Source: Planctomycetota bacterium (GTDB taxonomy: Bacteria; Planctomycetota; Phycisphaerae; Phycisphaerales; SM1A02). Taken from it: a stretch of 63,648 nt of DNA. The notes beneath the pieces are model-generated. The model searched no databases. It saw nothing but the letters and a program-made list of their open reading frames with translations, and was not told the DNA's origin. The position numbers and the translations under genes are program-made. Shown one piece after another: positions 48,789 to 57,829 of the stretch (positions are counted from its first letter, which is position 1; the number at the start of each line of letters is the position of its first letter). The stretch is from contig VGXR01000010.1 in NCBI GenBank assembly GCA_016873255.1, forward strand, positions 1-63,648. Reading direction: 5' to 3'.

Positions 48789-48888
48789 ACGCGCGGCCTG
48801 TTCCGCCTGCGCAGCCAGGGGTGCGGTTTTCTCGGACGCCGCCATTGCGCTTCATGTGGCATTCCGCCCGAGCCGATGTCACGTTTGC

Positions 48889-50058
48889 ATGGTGGCAGGT
48901 TTCACCCGACTCGAACGCGTGCTGTGGGCGTCGGCGCTGCTCCTTGCGGGTTCCGCGGCCGTCGTCCTCGCATGGCGCGTCCGGCAGGGCGACGGTGCGT
49001 GGCTGGTGTCGTGCGCGATCCCGGGCGATCCGCCCGAGTCGGGACCGGTGCCGCTGCCGGCCTGCCGTTCCTCGACGCGCGAGCGCGATCCGTGGCTTGC
49101 GCCCGGTGCGCATGGGACGGGCCTCGAGGCGCTCGCCGGGCTCAGCCCCGACCGCGAGCAGCATCGCTGGTCGTGGACCGACGTCAACACCGTGCCCATC
49201 GTCCGGTGGGACGGCGACGTCCGCGTCGTGCAGCCGGGTGCCCAGCCCCGCGCCCTGACCGTCGCCGCGGGCATCGACCTCGCCCGCGCCACCGCCATGG
49301 AGCGTGCCTTCGGCTACCGAATCGATCGCGCGGTGATCCGGTACCGGGACGACGCCGAGCTCGTCGCCAAGCGGTCATCGCTCGACCGCGTGCTCGCCGA
49401 CCATGGCGTCCTGCGGCGCAGGACCGGCGACGGCGACGTGCTCTCGCCCGACTACCAGTGGATGATCTCCGCAAGCATCGAAGACGTGCGGCCGCTCGCG
49501 AAGGCGATCCTCGCCGAGGCGCGCGCGCGCGGCGCACGCGGGCTTCGCGACGAGTTCGGCGCGTTCACCAGCTTCGTGCAGGGGCTCCGCTACGGCGAGT
49601 CCCCCGAGGTGGGCGACGGCAAGCACCGGTTCGGCCTGTCCATGCCCCTCTGGGCGCTCGCCACCGGCACCGGCGACTGCGACACGCGCGCGGTGCTGCT
49701 TGCGGCCCTGACCCGCAGCATCCGGCTGTGCGAGGTGCACCTCGTCCGCGATGCGGACCACCAGCACATGCTCGCGGCCGCCGAGATACCCGTGCTCGCG
49801 GGCGATCGCTTCGTCCGCAGCCAGGGCCGCACCCTCGTCCTGGTGGAGACCACCGACGAGTGGCCGATCGGCTGCGTCGCCTCGCGCACGCGCGGCGAGC
49901 GGCTGCAGACGCTCTTCCTCGCCGACGCCGGCGCGCGCCCGGCGCTCAGCGCAGGAGCAGCATCGACAGGACGGCAATCGCCGCAGCCCATTGCCAGGAA
50001 CGCGCCGCGGCCGGCACCCGCACCACGAACGTCGGCACGATCCATGCCAGGGCGATGA
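48889..50058 (+). CDS. Membrane-anchored transglutaminase-like protein
   Basis: 389 residues from ATG 48889 (48856 is upstream in frame). One N-terminal hydrophobic helix (VLWASALLLAGSAAVVLAW) places the rest outside. Residues about 220-330 show a transglutaminase-like (TGc) core: a Cys in GTGDCDTRAVLLAALTRS (Cys264) and DADHQHMLAAAEI with His291/His293. The last ~38 residues (Ala/Pro/Ser/Arg-rich) run antisense through the convergent membrane gene and look like spill-over after loss of an original stop, since 113 bases overlap. Substrate unknown; peptidase or cross-linking are both possible. Confidence 0.72.
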   Translation: MVAGFTRLERVLWASALLLAGSAAVVLAWRVRQGDGAWLVSCAIPGDPPESGPVPLPACRSSTRERDPWLAPGAHGTGLEALAGLSPDREQHRWSWTDVNTVPIVRWDGDVRVVQPGAQPRALTVAAGIDLARATAMERAFGYRIDRAVIRYRDDAELVAKRSSLDRVLADHGVLRRRTGDGDVLSPDYQWMISASIEDVRPLAKAILAEARARGARGLRDEFGAFTSFVQGLRYGESPEVGDGKHRFGLSMPLWALATGTGDCDTRAVLLAALTRSIRLCEVHLVRDADHQHMLAAAEIPVLAGDRFVRSQGRTLVLVETTDEWPIGCVASRTRGERLQTLFLADAGARPALSAGAASTGRQSPQPIARNAPRPAPAPRTSARSMPGR

Positions 50059-50212
50059 CCCCGGTGGCCGCCATGCGCAGGTGGTCCCAGTGCGGGGCCG
50101 GGTCCTTCCAGATGAGCCACATCAGCACCCCGGACACGGCCATGAGCCAGCCGAGCGGGCGCCCGCCGGTCTCCAGCCCCTCGCGGAAGGTGACGGTCCG
50201 TCCCTGTTCCAT
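49946..50212 (-). CDS. Small three-helix membrane protein
   Basis: 88 residues from ATG 50212. Polar start MEQGRTVTFREGLETGG followed by three hydrophobic helices (WLMAVSGVLMWLIW, MAATGVIALAWIVPTFVV, WQWAAAIAVLSMLLL). No family recognised. It starts 23 bp after pdxH stops, so it is the third gene of the NYN-pdxH operon. Its 3' end overlaps the transglutaminase-like gene by 113 bp; hydrophobic profile and operon position support this frame as real. Confidence 0.65.
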   Translation of the reverse strand: MEQGRTVTFREGLETGGRPLGWLMAVSGVLMWLIWKDPAPHWDHLRMAATGVIALAWIVPTFVVRVPAAARSWQWAAAIAVLSMLLLR

Positions 50213-50235
50213 GGAGTGCTCCTCGGGAAGGCGCG

Positions 50236-50874
50236 TCACGGGCACAGCCTGACGCACTCGTAGGTGCCGTCGTCCCTGCGGAGGTAGGCCATCCGGTCGT
50301 GCAGCCGATGCTTGTGACCCTGCCAGAGCTCGACCCGCTCGGGCGCGATGCGGAAGCCGCCCCAATGCGGCGGGCGCGGGATGTCCTTGCCGGCGTACCG
50401 CTCCTCGACCTCGCGCACCGCGGCCTCGAGCGCCTCGCGCGAGCCGATCGGGCGGCTCTGCTGGCTTGCGCATGCATTCACGCGGTTCTCGCGCGGCCGG
50501 CTGTTCCAGTACGCGTCGCTCTCGGCCTCGCTCGTGTGCGTCACCGAGCCCTCGATCCGCACCTGCCGGTCGAGCGGATCCCAGTGGAAGTTGGCGCAGG
50601 CGCGCGGGTGCGCGCGCAGGGCCTCGCCCTTGCGGCTCTGGCGGTTCGTGTAGAAGACGATGCCGCGCTCGTCGAATCCGCGGCAGAGCACCACGCGCAC
50701 GCTCGGGCGCCCGTCGGGGTCGATGGTGGCAACGCTCATCGCGTTCGGGTTCGGGAGCGCGGTCACCTCGTGCGCGGCGTCGAACCAGCGCCGGAACGCC
50801 TCCATCGGCGACGCAGGCGGATGGCTGAAGTCGAGTGCGCTGGCGGCGTGCTCCATCGGCGGGTGCTTCATCAT
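50236..50874 (-). CDS. pdxH: Pyridoxamine 5'-phosphate oxidase
   Basis: 212 residues, family length. SVRVVLCRGFDERGIVFYTN and NRQSRKGEALRAHPRACANFHW (parts) are the FMN-binding segment; SRPRENRVNACASQQSRPI and the C-terminal HDRMAYLRRDDGTYECVRLCP match PNPOx. The FMN enzyme oxidises PNP/PMP to PLP, needed by iscS and the class IV aminotransferase encoded in this window. Overlaps the NYN gene by 4 bases (ATGA). Confidence 0.95.
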   Translation of the reverse strand: MMKHPPMEHAASALDFSHPPASPMEAFRRWFDAAHEVTALPNPNAMSVATIDPDGRPSVRVVLCRGFDERGIVFYTNRQSRKGEALRAHPRACANFHWDPLDRQVRIEGSVTHTSEAESDAYWNSRPRENRVNACASQQSRPIGSREALEAAVREVEERYAGKDIPRPPHWGGFRIAPERVELWQGHKHRLHDRMAYLRRDDGTYECVRLCP

Positions 50875-51362
50875 GGCGTGTGCTCCGTGGGTTCGATCCC
50901 GAAGTATCGCAGCCATGCGTCCACCTGGCGCGCGGAAAGTGGCCCGGGGTCGCGGCGCGGTGCGGCGCGGCGCCCGCGCGGCGCCCGCGCCGCATCGGTC
51001 GCCAGCTGGCGCAGGAAGTCGTCGGACCGCAGGACCTTCGCGCCTCGCCGCCGGGCCGCGCGCTGCACCTGTCGATCGTTGGAGACGACCGTGATGCGCC
51101 GCGGATGGCTGCACTCCTCGAGCAGGCGCTCGATCTCCGCGTCGGCACTGGCTCCGCCGCCGGCGTAGGTGACGCGCACGCCGCCGCGCGGCACGGGGCG
51201 GGCGTCCTTCGGGCGCGTGCCGTCGCACACCAGCTGCACCTGGTGGCGGCCCCAGCGGCTGGCCGACACGAGTTCCGCGAGGTCGGCAGCCTCAAGACCA
51301 GCCAGTTCCGGCGGGAGCACGCCGGTGACATGCAGCACGTTGTAGGCGTCGACAAGGAGCAT
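50871..51362 (-). CDS. NYN-domain RNA-binding/nuclease-like protein (YacP/DUF901 type)
   Basis: 163 residues from ATG 51362. MLLVDAYNVLHVTGVLP has the PIN/NYN first acidic residue (Asp5) and the YNV signature; VCDGTRP and SADAEIERLLEE and VVSNDRQVQRAA give the remaining acidic positions of a PIN-like metal site. YacP/Rae1-type proteins cleave mRNA on the ribosome in Bacillus. It leads the NYN-pdxH-membrane protein operon and is divergent from rpsU, another ribosomal gene. Confidence 0.85.
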   Translation of the reverse strand: MLLVDAYNVLHVTGVLPPELAGLEAADLAELVSASRWGRHQVQLVCDGTRPKDARPVPRGGVRVTYAGGGASADAEIERLLEECSHPRRITVVSNDRQVQRAARRRGAKVLRSDDFLRQLATDAARAPRGRRAAPRRDPGPLSARQVDAWLRYFGIEPTEHTP

Positions 51363-51525
51363 CGGGTCCCGGGCGCTTGCCCTTATCGGACATGCTAGGC
51401 TTCCGGGTCCGAAGCCGTTTGAGTTTCCCGCCGGGTTTGGGTCTAATGCGATGCTCCCCCGTGCGGCCTCGTGCCGCCGGCGGGCACAGACGAACGATCC
51501 GAGTCGAACGAAAGGCACTCTCGAA

Positions 51526-51783
51526 ATGGCGATCAAGGTCAAGGCGCGTGGAGGCGAAACCGTCGAGCAGATGGTCCGCCGCTTCAAGAAGCTCTGCGAG
51601 AAGGACGGGCTGACGAAGGAAGTGAAGCGCCGCCAGTACTACGACAAGCCCTCCGAGATCAAGCGCCGTGCCGCCATCCGCCGCGCAGGTCCGCGCCCGA
51701 TGCTCGGCCGCCCCGGCGCCCGTCCCGGCTCTGCTGCCGCCCGCCCCGCTCCCCGCTCGGGCGGCCGCCCCAGCCGCGGCTGA
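51526..51783 (+). CDS. rpsU: Ribosomal protein bS21 with C-terminal extension
   Basis: 85 residues from ATG 51526. GGETVEQMVRRFKKLCEKDGLTKEVKRRQYYDKPSEIKRR (parts) is a typical bS21 core, with KRRQYYDKPSEIKR as the most diagnostic stretch. After about residue 52 there is a basic Pro/Gly/Arg/Ala tail (LGRPGARPGSAAARP) beyond the usual end. bS21 aids 30S initiation near the anti-SD. Precedes rsfS by 20 bp. Confidence 0.94.
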   Translation: MAIKVKARGGETVEQMVRRFKKLCEKDGLTKEVKRRQYYDKPSEIKRRAAIRRAGPRPMLGRPGARPGSAAARPAPRSGGRPSRG

Positions 51784-51803
51784 CCCGCGCGGCACGCACA
51801 CGG

Positions 51804-52193
51804 ATGATCCGAACCCGTTCCAAGGGCGATCCCGCGGCCTCGAAGGCCTTTGCGGTCGATCTTGCCCGTGAGTGCGTCCTGGACAAGTGCCAGGACGTGA
51901 CCGTCACCGACGTCCGCGGCCTGAGCCAGGTCTGCGACTACATCGTCATCGCGAGCGGCACGTCCGACCGGCAGATGAAGAGCGTGGCGCAGTCGCTCGA
52001 GGACCTCGGCAAGGCCCGGGGGCAGCCCCCGTTCCGGTCCGACCGCGACACGGGCACCACCTGGATCGTCGTGGACTTCGTGGACGTCGTCGTGCACCTC
52101 TTCGAGCCCGACCAGCGCGCGTACTACGACCTTGAGTCGCTCTGGGCCGATGGCACGCCCGTCGAGGTGCCGGCGCCCGCGGCTCGGACCTGA
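51804..52193 (+). CDS. rsfS: Ribosomal silencing factor RsfS
   Basis: 129 residues. Core: DKCQDVTVTDVRGLSQ, YIVIASGTSDRQMKS, DTGTTWIVVDFVDVVVHLF and the end YYDLESLWAD are diagnostic for the Iojap/RsfS family. It binds uL14 on the 50S subunit and blocks subunit joining when nutrients are scarce. Coupled with rpsU in one transcript. Confidence 0.95.
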   Translation: MIRTRSKGDPAASKAFAVDLARECVLDKCQDVTVTDVRGLSQVCDYIVIASGTSDRQMKSVAQSLEDLGKARGQPPFRSDRDTGTTWIVVDFVDVVVHLFEPDQRAYYDLESLWADGTPVEVPAPAART

Positions 52194-52225
52194 GGCCGGC
52201 CGCTCCGGCCATGCGAGGAGAGACC

Positions 52226-54049
52226 ATGTGCCGACCGAGACACCCCGCCTTCACGCTGCTCCTGCGCGCGATGCTCCTCGTCGCAGCCACGCTCCCGCTG
52301 ATGGCGTGCGGCGATGCCTCCGCGGGCGCAGAGGGCTGGTGGATTGGCCCCGCCAAGGGGCAGCGCACGTTCGACGTGGTGCTCGTGCTCGAGCGCACCG
52401 ACGGCGTGCTGAAGGGCCAGGCGGCGATCCCCGCGCTCGGCTCTCTCGGCAACGACATCGTCGACCTCCGTGCCGAGGGCGATCGCGTCACCGGCACGCT
52501 CTCGGTGATGGCCGGCACGGTCTCGATCGACGTGAGCCTCGCAGGCGATGTGCTCGAGGGTCGCCTGCTTGCCACGCCGCCGGGTGCGGCCGCACCCGTG
52601 GAGATGCCGGTCCGGCTCGAGCGCACGGCAGATGCGCGCAAGGTCGCGGGCGCACGCAGGTACTCCGGGCAGATCGACGCCGGGGTCCGGCAGATCATGG
52701 TCGGGCTCTGGCTTGCGAAGGATGAGGCCGGTCGCCGGTGCGCCGCGCTCGACATCCCCGAGCAGGGTCTCGAGGGGTTGCCGTCGTACGTGTCGTGGGC
52801 GGAGGACGGCACCATCACCGTTCGAATGCCGGTGCCCGGCGACGCGACGTTCGTGCTCACGGAAGCCGGCGACGACCTGCGCGGCACGTTCTCGCAGGGT
52901 GCGCTGAAGTGCGACATCGCCTTCGCGCCGCTCGACCCTGCCGCGCCGCTCCCCGCCGCCAGGGCGAAGGCCCGCCCGCAGGACCCGAAGGAGCCCTTTC
53001 CCTACACGAGCCGCACCTTCCAGATCATGATGCCCGCCGGGCACGTCATCGAGGGGACGTTCATCGCGCCCGAGGGTGCATCGAAGGACCGGCCCGTGCC
53101 TGCGGTGCTCCTCGTCACGGGCAGCGGCCCGCAGGACCGCGACGAGTCGATCGCGGGTCACCGGCCGTTCGCCGTGCTCGCCGATTCGCTCGCGCGGCGC
53201 GGCATCGCGGTGCTGCGCTGCGACGACCGCGGCGTCGGCAAGTCCACCGGCGACCATGCCTCGGCGGTCACCGACGACTTCGCCTCTGACGCGAAGTTCG
53301 CGCTCATGACGCTCGCGGGCGCGGAGGAGGTGGATCGCGCGCGCGTGGGGTTCGTCGGCCACAGCGAGGGCGCGCTCGCCGCGGCGCTCGCCATCGGGAT
53401 GCTTGACGAGGACCCGAAGGCCGATGCCAAGGCCGCCTTCTGCGTCATGCTTGCGGGCCCGGGCGTGCCCGGCGATGCCGTGCTCCGCGAGCAGAACGCC
53501 GCCCTCATGCGCGCGGCAGGCAAGTCCGATGCCGAGACCGCCGCGGAGCGGGCAGCGCACGCGGCGCTCCTCGATGCCGTGGCGCAGGGTGCTCCGGCGG
53601 AAGTGACGAAGGCGCGGGCACGGGAACTGGTGCTCGAGCAGCTGAAGCTCGGGGGGATGGAGCCGGACCGGTTGCCGCCGGGCGCCGTCGACGAGCAGGC
53701 CGACGCCGCGGTGGCGCAGCTCTCCGCGCCGTGGATGAAGCGGTTCCTCGCGCTCGATCCCGCGGTTGCGCTGCGAAAGGTGACCTGCCCGGTGCTGGCG
53801 CTCAACGGTTCGCTCGATGCGCAGGTGACGCCGCAGCAGAACCTGCCTGCCATCGAGAAGGCGCTCGCCGAGGCCAAGGTGCCGGTGACCGTGCGCGTGA
53901 TGCCTGGTCTCAACCACCTCTTCCAGCCCGCGAAGACGGGCGGCCTCGATGAGTACGCGTCGATCGACACCACCATCGACCCGGCCGTCCTGCAGGCGGT
54001 CGCCGACTGGGTGCTTGCTCAGCCGCCCCGGCCGCCGGCCTCCAGGTAG
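52226..54049 (+). CDS. Secreted lipoprotein alpha/beta hydrolase
   Basis: 607 residues from ATG 52226, chosen because AGGAG (52216-52220) is 5 bases upstream; ATG 52211 is also in frame. Signal peptide with lipobox LPLMACG. Residues about 30-250 are a beta-rich domain of unknown type. The hydrolase domain (about 285-600) has TGSGPQDRDE for the oxyanion region, nucleophile GHSEGA (Ser380), acid in NGSLDAQV (Asp531) and base in GLNHLF (His564). Architecture resembles the serine aminopeptidase/esterase-type secreted hydrolases. The substrate is unknown. Its 3' end overlaps the convergent DUF1080 gene by 31 bp. Confidence 0.85.
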   Translation: MCRPRHPAFTLLLRAMLLVAATLPLMACGDASAGAEGWWIGPAKGQRTFDVVLVLERTDGVLKGQAAIPALGSLGNDIVDLRAEGDRVTGTLSVMAGTVSIDVSLAGDVLEGRLLATPPGAAAPVEMPVRLERTADARKVAGARRYSGQIDAGVRQIMVGLWLAKDEAGRRCAALDIPEQGLEGLPSYVSWAEDGTITVRMPVPGDATFVLTEAGDDLRGTFSQGALKCDIAFAPLDPAAPLPAARAKARPQDPKEPFPYTSRTFQIMMPAGHVIEGTFIAPEGASKDRPVPAVLLVTGSGPQDRDESIAGHRPFAVLADSLARRGIAVLRCDDRGVGKSTGDHASAVTDDFASDAKFALMTLAGAEEVDRARVGFVGHSEGALAAALAIGMLDEDPKADAKAAFCVMLAGPGVPGDAVLREQNAALMRAAGKSDAETAAERAAHAALLDAVAQGAPAEVTKARARELVLEQLKLGGMEPDRLPPGAVDEQADAAVAQLSAPWMKRFLALDPAVALRKVTCPVLALNGSLDAQVTPQQNLPAIEKALAEAKVPVTVRVMPGLNHLFQPAKTGGLDEYASIDTTIDPAVLQAVADWVLAQPPRPPASR

Positions 54050-57000
54050 GCCAGCAGGTCGAGCACCTCGTCGCGGGTGCGCGAGTCGAGGAGCCCGCCC
54101 GGCATGCTGGAGGTCGGCACGCCGTCGATCCGCTCGATGTCCGCGCGCTGCACGGTCTCGCGCTCGGGGCCGAGCGGGTTGATCGAGACGGTCAGCGTCG
54201 AGGCGTCCTGGCCGACGATGCGTCCGACGACGAGCGAACCGTCCTTGAGCACGATGGCGCTGTCGCGGTACTGGTCGCTGACGTCGGCGCTCGGCACGAG
54301 GATGGCCTTCAGCAGGTCGCGGCGCGCAAACCGGCCGCCGACGCCCGTCAGGTCGGGGCCATTGCCGCCGCCCGTCCCGCCCACGCGGTGGCACTGGATG
54401 CACAGGGACTCGGCAAAGACGCGCGCGCCGCGCGCGAGGTCACGCGCCGATCCGTCGCCTGGCCGGGAATCGGCGAGTTCCTCGACCGTCCAGGCATGCA
54501 GCGCGGCTCCCGTGGAACGCGCTGCCGCGGCGGGTGACGCCTTCGCGGCGGCGACGGCCGCGCCGGCAGGGCGATGCACGTGGGTGCCTGCATCCTCGCG
54601 GATGCGGTCGAGGAACCCGCGCAGGCTGAAGCCGCCGGCCGAGTCGTCGGCGGAATCGAGCCACGCGAAGAACTCGGCGCGCAGCTCGTCGGTCCAGCCG
54701 ACCTTCACGTTGCGCAGCATGGTGGCCCAGCGCATCGCATCGGCGCGGTCGGTGGCGCCCCGAAGCCGCTGCATGGCCGGCGCCACCGCCTCGGGCCGCT
54801 GCATGGAGCAGGCCAGCGCGAGCGACGCCTCCGCCGCCCGGGCGTCCGGGGAACCGAAGCCGCGCGCAAGCCACGAGCCGATGCGCGTGCCGTCGTCACC
54901 CTGCGCAAGCGCCGGATGGCGCGCCACCGCCACCTGCAGCCCGCGGATGGCGACCAGCCGGGTCCACGGATCGAGCGAGTCCGGCATGGCAAGGAGCGCT
55001 CCGACCGCCGCCCGGGCATCGGCCTCGGTGCCGATGCGGACGAGGGCGAGCGCTGCCATCGCCCGTGCGCGCGGCGTTGCCGCGCCCAGTTGCGCCCGAA
55101 CCGCCGCGACGCCGCCGCGCTCGAGTGCGCGCCCCGCCGCGAATGCGAGGAAGCGATCGTCGTCTGCGAGTGCGGACTCCCTGGCCGGCGGGAGCGCATC
55201 CGACTCCTCGAGCGCCTTGCGGGCGCTGCGGGCGGCGGCGCCCGCGGTCGGCGCCCGGTGGTCCGTCGTGACCGCTGCCGCGGCGATCGGGGCGATGCGG
55301 TAGAGGCCGCTCTGCGTCCCGCGGCCGCCGGTCACCACGTACATCGCGCCGTCCGGCCCCCATGCCATGTCGGCGACCGGCATCGGGCGCCCGGTGGCGA
55401 AGGGCTGCCACGACCCCTCGTAGCTTGCGGCGCGCTCCGCGAGTCGCACCGCAAGGATCCGTCCGTAGGTCCAGTCGGCGGCGAAGAGCATGTCGTTCCA
55501 GGGCGGCGGGAAACCGCCGCCTGCCCCGTGCAGCATTCCCGTTGGGCTCGAGGCGTCCGTGTCGCAGGCCGGGGGCAGCGTGTCGGGCGACCACGCCGGC
55601 AGCTTGCCGCTGCCTGACCGCCACCCGTAGTCGCCGCCGTGCACCACGTGCACGATGCGCGGCGCCCGGTACCACGGGGCGCCGATGTCCCACTCCATGT
55701 CGCTGTCGTAGGTGAAGAGCTCGCCGTCGCGATTGAAGGCGAGGTCGTAGTGGTTGCGGAAGCCGTACGCGAACATCTCCGCCGCCCCGGACGCCGGGTG
55801 CACGCGCAGCACCGTTCCGCCGGGTGCGAGGATGCCGACGGCGTGGCCGCGGGGATCCCACATGCGGTCGCCGACGAGGTCCTCGGCCCACGGGCCGCAG
55901 CTCCCGCGCGTGACCGACGGCGGCACCGCGGTGTGGTTGCCGACCGCCACGTAGATCATGCCGTCGGGCCCGGCCACCACGCCGTGCGGTCCATGCTCGC
56001 CGCCGTCTCCGGTCCACTCGAGGATGCGCGCCTGCTTCTCGTAGGTCCCGTCGCCATCGGCATCGCGCAGGCGCCACAGGCCGTTCTGCGGGCCCGGTGC
56101 GGAGGAGTCGACCCAGAAGTCCTCGCCGACGAAGCAGAGCCCCTGCGCGCCGCCGGGAACCTCGGGAAGCGGCGCGACCCTCGGCTCGTCGCCCGCGGCC
56201 CCCGGCGTGACGCCCGGCAGCTCGATGCGCAGCGCGCGGCCGGCCTGCGGGCTGACGATGGCACGCCCCTTCGGGTCGAATGCGAGCGCGACCCAGCTTC
56301 CCTGGCCAGGCTGCGCGCTTGCGAGGAGCCGCACCTCGAAGCCCTCCGGCACCGCGATCGACGATGCGGGCGGTGCCTCGACGATCGGGGTCACCGTGAG
56401 GTCGCGGAACCGCACCTCCATCGGCGGCCCCGCGTGCAGCTGGAACGCGAGCTGGCCGTCGCGACGGAAGCGGCTGGCGTCGCCGTCGTTCACGTCCGTC
56501 ATGAGCGTGCCATTGATCCAGTGGCGCACCCGGGTGCCGCGGGCCTCGATGCGGTAGTCGTTCCACCCGCCGGTGCGCATCACGCCCTTCAGGCGCTCGT
56601 CGGGCGCGAACCGGGCGACCACGCGCTTGCCCGCGGGCGACCATTCCACCTGCTCGCCCCGGCCGCTCATGACCTCGCGGCCGAGCCCCTCGTAGAGGAT
56701 GCCGGTGTACGAGTTTGCGGCGTCGAGGTCGGCCTGGAAGCCTGCCATGTCGGCCTTGCCGTCGACGCGATGGCTGCGGTACTGGATGCCGCTGTTGCCC
56801 GCGGTGATCAGCACCTTGCAGCGCAGGTCGAAGTCCTGCGGCATGTCGCCGCCCCATGCGAGGTAGGTGCTCGCGGGCAGCGGGTGCGACTCGGTCGATC
56901 GGCCGACGATGGTGCCGCCCTCGACGGCCCAGTACGAGCGGTCGCCGTCCCATCCGTCGAGGGTCCGCCCGTCGAAGGGGCGGATCGAACCCTCGTCGGC

Positions 57001-57111
57001 GATTGCGGCGCGCGCGAGGACGAGGGATGCGAGGGCCACGAGGGATGCGAGGGCCACGAGGGAGCGCGCGCGCAGCGCAGCGGGCATCGGGCGGAGGCGG
57101 TTCGGCGTCAT
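54019..57111 (-). CDS. DUF1080 - beta-propeller - HEAT - cytochrome c hybrid protein
   Basis: 1030 residues. Signal peptide contains a duplicated ALASLV (18-bp DNA repeat at 57021-57056). About 40-235: DUF1080/3-keto-disaccharide hydrolase-like lectin fold (FDGRTLDGWDG, FDLRCKVLITAGNSGIQYRS, GWNDYRIEARG). About 240-600: glucose/sorbosone dehydrogenase-like propeller (VPEGFEVRLLA, GDYGWRSGSG). About 620-850: Ala-rich HEAT-like repeats. About 905-1025: c-type heme domain with ESLCIQCHRVGG and the PVC-type tail HRV..GPDLTGVGGRF. This layout is known in planctomycete secreted PVC cytochromes. Probably extracytoplasmic sugar oxidation; the exact reaction is unknown. Confidence 0.9.
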   Translation of the reverse strand: MTPNRLRPMPAALRARSLVALASLVALASLVLARAAIADEGSIRPFDGRTLDGWDGDRSYWAVEGGTIVGRSTESHPLPASTYLAWGGDMPQDFDLRCKVLITAGNSGIQYRSHRVDGKADMAGFQADLDAANSYTGILYEGLGREVMSGRGEQVEWSPAGKRVVARFAPDERLKGVMRTGGWNDYRIEARGTRVRHWINGTLMTDVNDGDASRFRRDGQLAFQLHAGPPMEVRFRDLTVTPIVEAPPASSIAVPEGFEVRLLASAQPGQGSWVALAFDPKGRAIVSPQAGRALRIELPGVTPGAAGDEPRVAPLPEVPGGAQGLCFVGEDFWVDSSAPGPQNGLWRLRDADGDGTYEKQARILEWTGDGGEHGPHGVVAGPDGMIYVAVGNHTAVPPSVTRGSCGPWAEDLVGDRMWDPRGHAVGILAPGGTVLRVHPASGAAEMFAYGFRNHYDLAFNRDGELFTYDSDMEWDIGAPWYRAPRIVHVVHGGDYGWRSGSGKLPAWSPDTLPPACDTDASSPTGMLHGAGGGFPPPWNDMLFAADWTYGRILAVRLAERAASYEGSWQPFATGRPMPVADMAWGPDGAMYVVTGGRGTQSGLYRIAPIAAAAVTTDHRAPTAGAAARSARKALEESDALPPARESALADDDRFLAFAAGRALERGGVAAVRAQLGAATPRARAMAALALVRIGTEADARAAVGALLAMPDSLDPWTRLVAIRGLQVAVARHPALAQGDDGTRIGSWLARGFGSPDARAAEASLALACSMQRPEAVAPAMQRLRGATDRADAMRWATMLRNVKVGWTDELRAEFFAWLDSADDSAGGFSLRGFLDRIREDAGTHVHRPAGAAVAAAKASPAAAARSTGAALHAWTVEELADSRPGDGSARDLARGARVFAESLCIQCHRVGGTGGGNGPDLTGVGGRFARRDLLKAILVPSADVSDQYRDSAIVLKDGSLVVGRIVGQDASTLTVSINPLGPERETVQRADIERIDGVPTSSMPGGLLDSRTRDEVLDLLAYLEAGGRGG
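57021..57056 (-). repeat. 18-bp tandem duplication in a signal peptide
   Basis: Two copies of CGAGGGATGCGAGGGCCA at 57021 and 57039 duplicate the ALASLV segment of the signal peptide hydrophobic core. Confidence 0.9.
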
Positions 57112-57166
57112 GTTCCACTTCTACCCGTGGCGCTGCGATCCGCTGCGCTGCGGCTATCCTCGGGCG

Positions 57167-57829
57167 ATGTCGTTCGGACTTGGTCATGGCCGCGAGCTGG
57201 TGGTCGCCGGCATCGGGCGCTCGCAGCGGGAGCTGCCGCCCGCGGAGTCGGGGCGGCTCGGGCCGTCCTACTTCTTCCCGGGGCGCCCGGATTCGCCGTT
57301 CGAGCTCGAGATCGGGTCGGGGAAGGGCACGTTCCTCCTGCAGGAGGCGCCGAAGCACCCCGACGTCAACTTCCTCGGCATCGAGTACGCGGGCGAGTTC
57401 TACCGCTACGCGGCCGACCGCCTGCGGCGTGCCGCCATGCCGAACGTGCAGATGCTCTACGCGGATGCGGTGGAGTTCGTCACGCACTGGCTGCAGGACG
57501 GCTGCTGCTCGGTGGTTCACCTCTACTTCAGCGATCCCTGGCCCAAGGCGCGCCACCACAAGCGACGGGTGGTCCAGGACGCCACGCTCGCCCAGTTCCA
57601 CCGCGTGCTGCGCCCGGGCGGCGAGCTGCGGCTCGTGACCGACCACGATGCGCTGTGGGCCTGGTACGAGGATCACATCTCGCGGAACGCGCACCTCTTC
57701 GACCGCGTCGAGTTCGAGCGCCCGGCCAGCGCATCCGAGGGCGAGGTGGTGGGCACCAACTTCGAGCGCAAGTACCGCCGCGAGGGACGGCCGTTCCACG
57801 CCGCCACGCTGCGCCGCCGAGGCATGTGA
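57167..57829 (+). CDS. trmB: tRNA (guanine(46)-N(7))-methyltransferase
   Basis: 220 residues from ATG 57167. FELEIGSGKGTFLLQ is the SAM motif, FLGIEYAGEFYRYAADR the second strand, LYFSDPWPKARHHKRR the catalytic/guanine-binding signature, and EVVGTNFERKY the C-terminal motif; all typical for TrmB. Modifies position 46 of tRNAs. Its last codons (RRGM and TGA) are the first copy of a 16-bp minisatellite. Confidence 0.96.
   Translation: MSFGLGHGRELVVAGIGRSQRELPPAESGRLGPSYFFPGRPDSPFELEIGSGKGTFLLQEAPKHPDVNFLGIEYAGEFYRYAADRLRRAAMPNVQMLYADAVEFVTHWLQDGCCSVVHLYFSDPWPKARHHKRRVVQDATLAQFHRVLRPGGELRLVTDHDALWAWYEDHISRNAHLFDRVEFERPASASEGEVVGTNFERKYRREGRPFHAATLRRRGM

Noticed and set aside
43572-48845. 1757-codon minus-strand frame
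   Set aside because: Lies opposite dnaE and the class IV aminotransferase; composition is Leu/Arg/Val/His monotony with no domain.
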